From contig RFJF01000587.1 in NCBI GenBank assembly GCA_003695455.1, positions 1 to 10,701 of the forward strand: DNA of 10,701 nucleotides. The letters are read 5' to 3'. The position numbers and the translations under genes were made by a program. Positions 5,325 to 10,701 of this stretch are shown here, in pieces (within the stretch, counting starts at the first letter, position 1; every line of letters starts with the position of its first letter). The notes beneath the pieces are model-generated. The model saw only the letters and a program-made list of their open reading frames with translations, was not told the DNA's origin and did no database searches. Origin of the DNA: Chloroflexota bacterium (lineage in GTDB: Bacteria > Chloroflexota > Anaerolineae > 4572-78 > J111).

Positions 5325-7235
5325 ATGATTCTTTCTCTTGGATTGGTCAGAGGCGTCATAGGCATGATCATTGGCGCCATTCTGGGAATGGCAGTAACCA
5401 TGCTCATCCGCATTGGTATGGGGCTGGCAGCCTGGGGCATGGAACCGGTATCTGTGGTTGGCGCGCTGGTAGGCTCGATTGGTTTTTTGCTGGGCGTTGG
5501 CGTGCTCACCGACTGGATTAAGTGGATGCAGGGCAAACCCACGCCCATGCGCCACGGCCCGCCAGAAGGCAAACCGGCCTGGACCCGCTACTTTGGCACC
5601 GATTATAACCATAAGGTGATTGGTATTCAATATACTGTAACCGGTATTGCCCTGCTCTTTGTAGCCGGTACGCTGGCCCTGACGTTCCGGCTTGAACTGG
5701 TGCAGCCCGAACTGCAATACATAGATACCAACACCTTTAACACCTTTGTGGGCGCGCACGGCATTGTGATGATTGGCGCCATTTTGATGGGCGTTGGCGG
5801 CCTGATGAACTACCTGGTGCCGCTGATGATTGGCGCCAGTGATATGGCTTTTCCGCGGTTGAACGCCTTTGGTTACTGGGTAGCCGTACCCGGCGCGTTG
5901 CTGATTGTAACCGGCATTTTTGTGGGCGGTTGGGATACCGGCTGGACCGGCTACCCGCCGCTCAGCGCCCGCGCTCCGCTGGGTGTGCAGATGTTCTTTT
6001 TGGGCGTTTACCTGATTGGCCTGTCGTCCATTGTAGGTTCGGTAAACCTGCTGACCACCGTGACCCGCATGAGAACACCCGGTATGAGTTTGTTCCGTAT
6101 GCCCATATTTGTGTGGGCCGCCGTGGCTACGTCAATCATTCAGTTGACCGCCACCCAGCTCATTGGCCTCTCCTTCCTGATGGTGCTCATTCAGCGATTG
6201 CTGGGCATGGGCTTTTTTGACCCCAACCTCACCGAACACGCCATCGAACTGAACTCGCCGCCGGGCAATGTTATTCTGTTCCAGCACCTGTTCTGGTTCT
6301 ACTCGCACCCGGCGGTGTACGTCTTTATTTTACCGGGGCTGGGCATCATCAGTGAACTGCTGCCCGTCTTTTGCCGCAAACCGCTGTTTGGCTACAAATG
6401 GATTGCCCTGTCAAGCATCACCATTGCCCTGGTTGGCTTTCTGGTTTGGGCGCACCATATGTTTGCCGCCGGCATGGAAGATTACCTGCGCGTGCCGTTT
6501 ATGTTTGCCACCCTGCTGGTGGCGGTGCCGACCGGGGTTAAATTCTTTAGCTGGACCGGCACACTCTGGCGCGGCAAAATAACGCTCGAAACCCCCATGC
6601 TGTTTGTGCTGGGCTCCATTTCGGTCTTTTTAATTGGCGGCCTGACCGGGCCGCCCAACGGAACCGTCAGCACCGACCTGTTTTTACACGATACCTACTG
6701 GATTGTGGGGCACTTTCACGCCACCATGTTTGGCGGCTTCTTCTTCCCGTTCATTGCCGCGGTCTACTACTGGTTCCCCAAAGTGACCGGCCGCATGTAC
6801 GATGAACGGTTGGGTAAAATCCACTTCTGGATTAGCGTACCCGGTTTCTGGGTGCAAAGTTTAACCCAGGCCTACATTGGCCTGCACGGCATGCGCCGCC
6901 GCATTGCCGACTACGACCCGGCGTTGGGCATCCAAACCGGCCATGTTCTGATCACCATTGCCGGATTTGCCATTGGCATCTCAATGATCATTTTTGTTTA
7001 CAACCTGGTAGTCAGTGCCCGCCGCGGTGAAGTGGCTGTAGCCAATCCGTGGGGTTCGCGCTCGCCGGAGTTTCAAATTCCTTCACCTATTCCCGAACAC
7101 AGCTACGCCCAACCCTTTGTGGTTGTGGGTGAGCCGTATGATTACGCCCTGCCCGGTTCAACCTACGTGAATATGAACCCGGCCGGATTGGCCGCCGGCG
7201 GAGGTGGCGGCGGCGGAGGTGGCGGCGGCAAATAA
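5325..7235 (+). CDS. coxA: cytochrome c oxidase subunit I, A2 type
   Basis: This is the catalytic subunit of the heme-copper oxidase, reducing O2 to water and pumping protons. It has 636 residues. Ligands are all present: His145 and His465 (heme a), His463 (heme a3), and His328, His377, His378 (CuB). Tyr332 is available for the His-Tyr crosslink, and Lys406 (VPTGVKFFSW) marks the K channel. The motif is YSHPAV (326-331), so the D-channel Glu of GHPEV is absent and replaced by the Tyr-Ser pair known from A2-type oxidases; Asp173 and Asn180 (ASDMAFPRLN) mark the D-channel entrance. Two extra hydrophobic segments (about 7-34 and 42-62) precede the usual first helix (about 97-121), suggesting about 14 helices. 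After NPWGSRSPEF the C-terminus ends in 11 glycines and a lysine. A strong Shine-Dalgarno supports the start. Confidence 0.97.
   Translation: MILSLGLVRGVIGMIIGAILGMAVTMLIRIGMGLAAWGMEPVSVVGALVGSIGFLLGVGVLTDWIKWMQGKPTPMRHGPPEGKPAWTRYFGTDYNHKVIGIQYTVTGIALLFVAGTLALTFRLELVQPELQYIDTNTFNTFVGAHGIVMIGAILMGVGGLMNYLVPLMIGASDMAFPRLNAFGYWVAVPGALLIVTGIFVGGWDTGWTGYPPLSARAPLGVQMFFLGVYLIGLSSIVGSVNLLTTVTRMRTPGMSLFRMPIFVWAAVATSIIQLTATQLIGLSFLMVLIQRLLGMGFFDPNLTEHAIELNSPPGNVILFQHLFWFYSHPAVYVFILPGLGIISELLPVFCRKPLFGYKWIALSSITIALVGFLVWAHHMFAAGMEDYLRVPFMFATLLVAVPTGVKFFSWTGTLWRGKITLETPMLFVLGSISVFLIGGLTGPPNGTVSTDLFLHDTYWIVGHFHATMFGGFFFPFIAAVYYWFPKVTGRMYDERLGKIHFWISVPGFWVQSLTQAYIGLHGMRRRIADYDPALGIQTGHVLITIAGFAIGISMIIFVYNLVVSARRGEVAVANPWGSRSPEFQIPSPIPEHSYAQPFVVVGEPYDYALPGSTYVNMNPAGLAAGGGGGGGGGGGK
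7197..7229 (+). repeat. perfect 15-bp tandem duplication encoding poly-glycine
   Basis: GGCGGAGGTGGCGGC occurs twice head to tail (7197-7211 and 7212-7226), followed by one more GGC. It encodes 11 consecutive glycines at the very C-terminus of subunit I. Exact duplication at the DNA level suggests recent slippage and a tail length that varies between strains. Confidence 0.9.
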
Positions 7236-7455
7236 CCGCCCAACTAAATTCTGCTGAGTGAGTAATGCAACCGAGAAGTAACTGGCAGCTAAATTTCAGA
7301 GGAGCCGGACAGCCCTTTGGAACGACAACGAAAATGAAAAATAACATTTCAGTGGTCGGGATACCCTTCGCTTTGCTCAAGGGGACACCCCTGAGACTCA
7401 CCCCCTAATTCCTGACTCCCGACCCTGAATCCTGGTTTCAGAGGAGATACTCAAT
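7236..7455. other. intergenic gap within the oxidase operon, no gene
   Basis: These 220 bases interrupt an otherwise tight gene cluster. No credible reading frame is present. The gap contains the 11-base direct repeats TTTCAGAGGAG at 7294-7304 and 7436-7446, and between them a palindromic segment. Confidence 0.75.
7305..7435. mobile_element. possible small palindromic insert (MITE/REP-like), non-coding
   Basis: A 131-base segment lies between two identical 11-mers (TTTCAGAGGAG), the second of which holds the ribosome binding site of the next gene. Inside are GGTCGGGA (7354-7361) and its exact reverse complement TCCCGACC (7417-7424), and a nested hairpin CTCA-A-GGGG (7376-7384), loop ACA, CCCCTGAG (7388-7395). 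The flanking repeats look like a target duplication, and CCGGA at the left end is only weakly matched by the complement of the right end (CCAGGA). There is no transposase. It may instead be a structured mRNA spacer. Confidence 0.35.
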
Positions 7456-7662
7456 ATGGAAGAAAAGAAAAAGGCGGCCTACAGAGTAGGTGTGATTGTG
7501 CTGGTGGTACTGTTTGTCTTAACCATTGGGGAATATTTTGTAGCCCAAATTCCCGGCGGCGTCATCAGCGTTCTGTTTATCATTGCCATTGCCAAATCAT
7601 GGGCCATTATGAAATACTTTATGCACATCACCAGCCTGTGGTCAGAAGAGGGAGGTCACTAA
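7456..7662 (+). CDS. cytochrome c oxidase subunit IV, small membrane subunit
   Basis: This 68-residue membrane protein has a charged N-terminus (MEEKKKAAYR) and two hydrophobic segments, at about residues 11-30 and 36-58. The second contains AKSWAIMKYFMHI, which matches the Lys...FMH signature of bacterial oxidase subunit IV (CtaF/CoxD-like) proteins. It likely stabilises the oxidase core in the membrane rather than taking part in catalysis. GAGGAG 9 bases before the ATG supports the start. The stop codon is directly followed by the ATG of subunit III with no gap, so translation is likely coupled. It is shorter than the roughly 100-residue Bacillus subunit IV. Position and motif make the assignment good, although sequence conservation in this family is low. 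Confidence 0.85.
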   Translation: MEEKKKAAYRVGVIVLVVLFVLTIGEYFVAQIPGGVISVLFIIAIAKSWAIMKYFMHITSLWSEEGGH

Positions 7663-8265
7663 ATGAGCGTAGCTACACCGTATGTTGAACCCGCACACCA
7701 CGAACACCACGAATTACCCTACAGCGAGCAGTTACGCAACAACCGGCTGGGGTTGTGGTTGTTCTTTACCTCAGAAGCGTTTATGTTTATTGGCCTGCTG
7801 TCTTCCCGGTTTTACCTGTGGGGCAACACCCGGCCTGATTTGGACCAGACCCTGGGGCTGATTGTCACCTCGGTGCTGTTGGTGAGCAGTTTCTTTATGA
7901 ACCGCGCCGAAACCGCCATTGCCCACGATGACCGGCCCGAATTTCTGCGCAGCCTGCTCATTACCGCCGCGCTGGGCATTGCCTTTTTGGTAGGCGTGGT
8001 TGGTTTTGAATGGCAGGGTCACATTGGCCCCAGCGATGGCGCTTATGGGGCCGTATTATTCGGGATGACCGGGATGCACGCCTTGCACGTTGTCAGCGGC
8101 GTCATATTCATTCTCATTGTCTGGAATAACGGCCGCAAAGGTAGTTTTTCTGCCGAGCGCCACTGGGGCGTTGAAGCCTGCGCCATCTGGTGGCACTACG
8201 TTGACCTGGTCTGGGTATTCTTTTACCCGGCCCTTTACCTGATGGGGCATGTTGTTCACGGTTAG
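7663..8265 (+). CDS. coxC: cytochrome c oxidase subunit III
   Basis: This is a 200-residue membrane subunit of the oxidase. It begins with a His-rich polar stretch (AHHEHHE, 11-17), then LRNNRLGLWLFFTSEAFMF opens the first of five helices. It is the short five-helix form that lacks the first two helices of the mitochondrial-type protein. Conserved points are Glu38 (SEA), the GMHALHVVSG stretch (137-146), and the C-terminal signature VEACAIWWHYVDLVWVFFYPALYL with Glu171, His178 and Asp181. The subunit is thought to keep proton uptake and the active site stable during turnover. AGGGAGG lies 7 bases before the ATG, inside the end of the subunit IV gene. The next gene, ctaG, starts 3 bases after its TAG stop. 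Confidence 0.96.
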   Translation: MSVATPYVEPAHHEHHELPYSEQLRNNRLGLWLFFTSEAFMFIGLLSSRFYLWGNTRPDLDQTLGLIVTSVLLVSSFFMNRAETAIAHDDRPEFLRSLLITAALGIAFLVGVVGFEWQGHIGPSDGAYGAVLFGMTGMHALHVVSGVIFILIVWNNGRKGSFSAERHWGVEACAIWWHYVDLVWVFFYPALYLMGHVVHG

Positions 8266-8268
8266 TTT

Positions 8269-9174
8269 ATGAATCCCGTTGTCAGCGCGTTACTGCAATC
8301 CTGGGATTGGCGGATAGAAATTATTGTACCACTGCTGCTCTTTGGCACCCTGTTTTTTACCGGATGGCGGCGGTTGCACAAAAGTCAGCTAAAACCGGGC
8401 AAACGGCAACCGGCAGCCGTTTGGCGGCTGGCAGCCTATTTAAGCGGGATAGCCGTTTTAGCCATCGCGCTCATGTCGCCCATTGATATTTTGGGCAGTC
8501 AGCTCTTTTACATGCATATGATACAGCACCTGTTGCTGGTTATGGTTGTACCGCCGTTGCTGCTCATTGCCAATCCCTTTCCCTTTGTGATGTGGGGTTT
8601 GCCCACCGCAGGCCGAGCCAAAATTGCCGGATTTTTTACCGCAAAGTCTGGCTTTAGGCAAAGTCTGCGCCGGCTCACTCCACCCGGCGCGGCCTGGCTC
8701 CTGTTTTTTGCAGTATTTCTGGGCTGGCATGACCCGAATGCCTACAATGCCGCCCTCCTCAACGAGACGCTGCATGACCTGGAACACCTGACCTTTTTTG
8801 CCACCGCCATGCTGTTTTGGTGGCACGTTACAGGAGCCGGGCCGCGCATTCACGGCAGATTTCCGCGACCGGCCCGCATTGCCTACCTGTTGGCCGCGGT
8901 GCCGGTTAATATGCTCACCGGGGTAGCCATTGCCTTTGCTACAGAACCTATTTATACTTACTACGCCAGCGTGCCTCGCTGGTGGGGGGTATCGGTTATG
9001 GAAGATCAGATGCTTGGCGGCATTCTGATGTGGATACCGGGGAGTATGATGTTTCTGGTGGCGGCTATAGTACTCATTGCCGGCTGGGTGCAGGCCGAAG
9101 ACAACAAGGAACCACTGCCAGAAACCGAGTGGGGGACCGAGGAAACTATGCTGGCCCCCGGTTGGGAAAAATAG
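8269..9174 (+). CDS. ctaG: cytochrome c oxidase assembly protein CtaG (caa3_CtaG type)
   Basis: This 301-residue multi-helix membrane protein is of the Bacillus CtaG family (PF09678 type), linked to copper delivery to CuB and formation of active caa3 oxidase. It is unrelated to the Cox11-like CtaG of proteobacteria. About seven helices are visible. Histidines at conserved helix positions fit metal binding: FYMHMIQHLLL (His83, His87), GWHDP (His154), LHDLEHLTFF (His169, His173) and FWWHVTG (His186). The stretch EDQMLGGILMWIPGSMM (245-261) is a further family hallmark. There is no Shine-Dalgarno; the ATG follows the subunit III stop by 3 bases, so translation is likely coupled. The C-terminus is acidic and soluble. 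Its place between oxidase subunits and other assembly genes supports the role. Confidence 0.93.
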   Translation: MNPVVSALLQSWDWRIEIIVPLLLFGTLFFTGWRRLHKSQLKPGKRQPAAVWRLAAYLSGIAVLAIALMSPIDILGSQLFYMHMIQHLLLVMVVPPLLLIANPFPFVMWGLPTAGRAKIAGFFTAKSGFRQSLRRLTPPGAAWLLFFAVFLGWHDPNAYNAALLNETLHDLEHLTFFATAMLFWWHVTGAGPRIHGRFPRPARIAYLLAAVPVNMLTGVAIAFATEPIYTYYASVPRWWGVSVMEDQMLGGILMWIPGSMMFLVAAIVLIAGWVQAEDNKEPLPETEWGTEETMLAPGWEK

Positions 9175-9184
9175 GAGCAATGCA

Positions 9185-10261
9185 GTGGCAACCAGATTTG
9201 TGCAACAGTCCGCGCAAACCATCCTGATTTTACTGCTGATGGTTGTGCCAATCAGCCTGGGCTTTGTAACCGTGGTTCAGGCGCACGGGGGAGGATACCC
9301 CCAGATTTCAAACCAGCCCGTTGGCCCGTATCGCGTTTCGGTGTGGACGCAGCCGCAGCCGTTGCGGGCGGGCAGCCAGGCCCACTTCACCATCGCCATT
9401 TCCAAACCGCTGGGCAAACCCGGCTCACTTGCAGAAAACGCCGGCGTCCCGGTGCTGGGGGCAGATGTTCAGGTTGAACTCATCCCGCTAAGCGGTAACA
9501 CCAGCACCCTGATGCTACAGGCCAAAAGCGGCTCGGGAATCAACAAGCTCTACTACGAAACCGATGTTGAAATGCCGGCGGCGGGCCGGTGGGAAGTTTT
9601 TCTGGCAATCAACGGCGATGAAGGCGGCGGCAGCACCATGTTTGAAATTGAGGTTGAGCCGCCCAGCACCACCCGCTGGATTTTGTGGGTCAGCGCCGCC
9701 GTAATTGGCCTGACCGCCGCCTGGAGCGCCCGGGCCTACCAGCACGGAACCGGCATCCGCAAAATTATTCTGGTGCTGGCCGTGACAAGCGTGTTAACCG
9801 TGAGCGGGTCCGCCGCCGCCGCACATTTGACCGGCCCAACCCTGCCGGCCATTGTCAGTAGCCCCGCATCCCGTTTTTGGCCGTTCGGTTCATCAGCAGA
9901 GCCGGACCTGGTCATCGAGGTGCAGGCATCGCAGTGGAAATGGGTGTTCAATTATCCGGCGGCAGGCGTGCAAAGCACCGAGTTAAATCTGCCGCAGGGC
10001 CAAACCGCCCTCATCAAAATTGACAGTACCGACGTTTTGCACTCGTTTGCCGTGCCAGATTTTGACCTGAACGAAAACGTCTTGCCGGGAAAATCCACCT
10101 TTGTAAAAATCACGCCGCTGGAATCCGGCAAGTACGTTCTCACGTGTGAATCTTTTTGCGGTGTAGGCTTTGCCGATATGCTGGCCGACGTGCAGGTTCT
10201 GCCTGCCAAAGATTTTGACGCCTGGCTGGCGCAGGAAAAAACAAAGCAACTCAATGATTAA
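9185..10261 (+). CDS. YtkA/FixH-like domain fused to a degenerate CuA cupredoxin, putative copper protein
   Basis: A 358-residue chimeric protein. A signal-like hydrophobic segment (12-32, ending VQAHG) is followed by an extracytoplasmic beta domain (about 45-158) resembling YtkA/FixH-like domains, then two membrane helices (about 165-181 and 192-210), then a cupredoxin domain (240-350) clearly homologous to the subunit II encoded upstream (QASQWKWVFNYP, STELNLPQGQTALIKI, LHSFAVPDF). The CuA site is incomplete: His286, Cys321, Cys325 and Met332 remain, but the second His is Phe329 and the Glu of CxExC is Ser323. A binuclear CuA is therefore unlikely; one copper or redox-active thiols are possible. 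GTG at 9185 has AGGAG at 7 bases; an ATG at 9180 is out of frame. It lies between ctaG and SURF1, which suggests copper handling during assembly. Function is not established. Confidence 0.85.
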   Translation: MATRFVQQSAQTILILLLMVVPISLGFVTVVQAHGGGYPQISNQPVGPYRVSVWTQPQPLRAGSQAHFTIAISKPLGKPGSLAENAGVPVLGADVQVELIPLSGNTSTLMLQAKSGSGINKLYYETDVEMPAAGRWEVFLAINGDEGGGSTMFEIEVEPPSTTRWILWVSAAVIGLTAAWSARAYQHGTGIRKIILVLAVTSVLTVSGSAAAAHLTGPTLPAIVSSPASRFWPFGSSAEPDLVIEVQASQWKWVFNYPAAGVQSTELNLPQGQTALIKIDSTDVLHSFAVPDFDLNENVLPGKSTFVKITPLESGKYVLTCESFCGVGFADMLADVQVLPAKDFDAWLAQEKTKQLND

Positions 10262-10701
10262 CAACGCCAATCTCAACCTGAAATCCAACCAAACCACCGG
10301 CAAACCGCGATTTTCGCCGGCGGTGCTGGTCAGCAAAAAGTGGCTGCTACCCACCCTGCTGGTTCTGCTGGCAATGGGGGTAATGGTTCGGCTGGGGTAC
10401 TGGCAGCTCAACCGGCTTGAGCAGCGGCGCGCCCGCAATGCGTTCATTACCCGGCAACTGGCCCTGCCACCGCTGGAACTGACCGGCAGCGCAGACCTGC
10501 CCGCAGACCTGGCCGATTTGAATATTCGGCAGGCCACGGCACAGGGTCAATTTGATTACAACCGCCAGATTGCGCTCAAACTGCAAAGCTGGCAGGGCAG
10601 GCCGGGCATCCATTTGGTTACGCCGCTGGTGCTGCCCGGCGGCGCTGAAGCCGTACTGGTTGACCGCGGTTTCATTCCACAGGATGAAGCCGCGCCGGAA
10701 C
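10254..10701 (+). CDS. SURF1 family oxidase assembly protein (partial)
   Basis: The first 149 residues of a SURF1/Shy1-type protein, cut by the right edge. SURF1 proteins act in heme a insertion into oxidase subunit I. After a polar leader of about 28 residues there is the N-terminal membrane helix (about 30-50) that runs into the family signature RLGYWQLNRLEQRRARN. A periplasmic domain follows with GQFDYNRQIAL, GRPGIHLVTPLVLPGG and VLVDRGFIP, all typical of the family. The second, C-terminal membrane helix expected in the family lies outside the window. The ATG overlaps the end of the cupredoxin gene by 8 bases and has no close Shine-Dalgarno, so it is likely translated by coupling. It ends the visible part of the operon; heme A synthase genes are not in the window. 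Confidence 0.95.
   Translation, partial: MINNANLNLKSNQTTGKPRFSPAVLVSKKWLLPTLLVLLAMGVMVRLGYWQLNRLEQRRARNAFITRQLALPPLELTGSADLPADLADLNIRQATAQGQFDYNRQIALKLQSWQGRPGIHLVTPLVLPGGAEAVLVDRGFIPQDEAAPE

Noticed and set aside
7236..7455. A small gene between coxA and the subunit IV gene
   Set aside because: No frame with a start, ribosome binding site and protein-like composition; the minus-strand frame reaching into coxA is a shadow.
9077..9184. Upstream extension of the cupredoxin protein
   Set aside because: The frame is open but overlaps ctaG by about 100 bases with no ribosome binding site; GTG 9185 has AGGAG at good spacing and begins a proper signal-like segment.
8458..9222. 254-codon minus-strand frame
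   Set aside because: It is antisense to ctaG; the composition is atypical and there are no motifs.
1..10701. tRNA, rRNA or integration sites
   Set aside because: No cloverleaf-like segments, rRNA stretches, integrase genes or attachment-site repeats were recognised by eye; a dedicated RNA search was not possible.

Overview
The window looks like a piece of a Chloroflexota (Anaerolineae/Caldilineae-like) chromosome. This rests on the caa3-type oxidase gene order, the character of the proteins and a moderate GC content; it is inference, because no rRNA or other marker gene is present. From left to right there are three blocks. (1) Positions 1-1700, minus strand: the N-terminal part of an ABC exporter running off the left edge, a terminator and a GT-rich tandem repeat, then a small two-helix membrane protein. 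(2) Positions 1700-4210, plus strand: an intergenic region with dyads and a good extended -10 promoter, then a NarL-type histidine kinase and its LuxR/NarL response regulator, then a structured AT-rich leader and a receiver-only protein that has lost the phosphoacceptor Asp. (3) Positions 4255-10701, plus strand: an aa3/caa3 cytochrome c oxidase operon of the order subunit II (fused to cytochrome c), subunit I, subunit IV, subunit III, CtaG, a YtkA/FixH-like plus degenerate CuA cupredoxin protein, and SURF1 (cut by the right edge).

The oxidase genes form one functional unit. Subunit II takes electrons from its own cytochrome c domain through CuA and passes them to subunit I, which carries the heme a ligands, the heme a3/CuB site and a K-channel lysine. 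Subunit I has the YSHPxV motif of A2-type oxidases instead of the D-channel glutamate (GHPEV). Subunits III and IV complete the membrane complex, CtaG serves CuB insertion, and SURF1 serves heme a assembly. Between the two assembly factors lies a subunit II paralogue whose CuA site has lost a His and the bridging Glu; it is a plausible copper carrier or assembly factor rather than an electron-transfer subunit.

The most unusual items are this chimeric cupredoxin, the pseudo-receiver placed directly before the oxidase operon, its leader with a long bulged hairpin, a two-helix N-terminal extension and a duplicated poly-glycine tail on subunit I, and a 131-bp palindromic insert flanked by 11-bp direct repeats between the subunit I and subunit IV genes. 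No tRNA, rRNA, CRISPR array, transposase gene or phage gene was seen.
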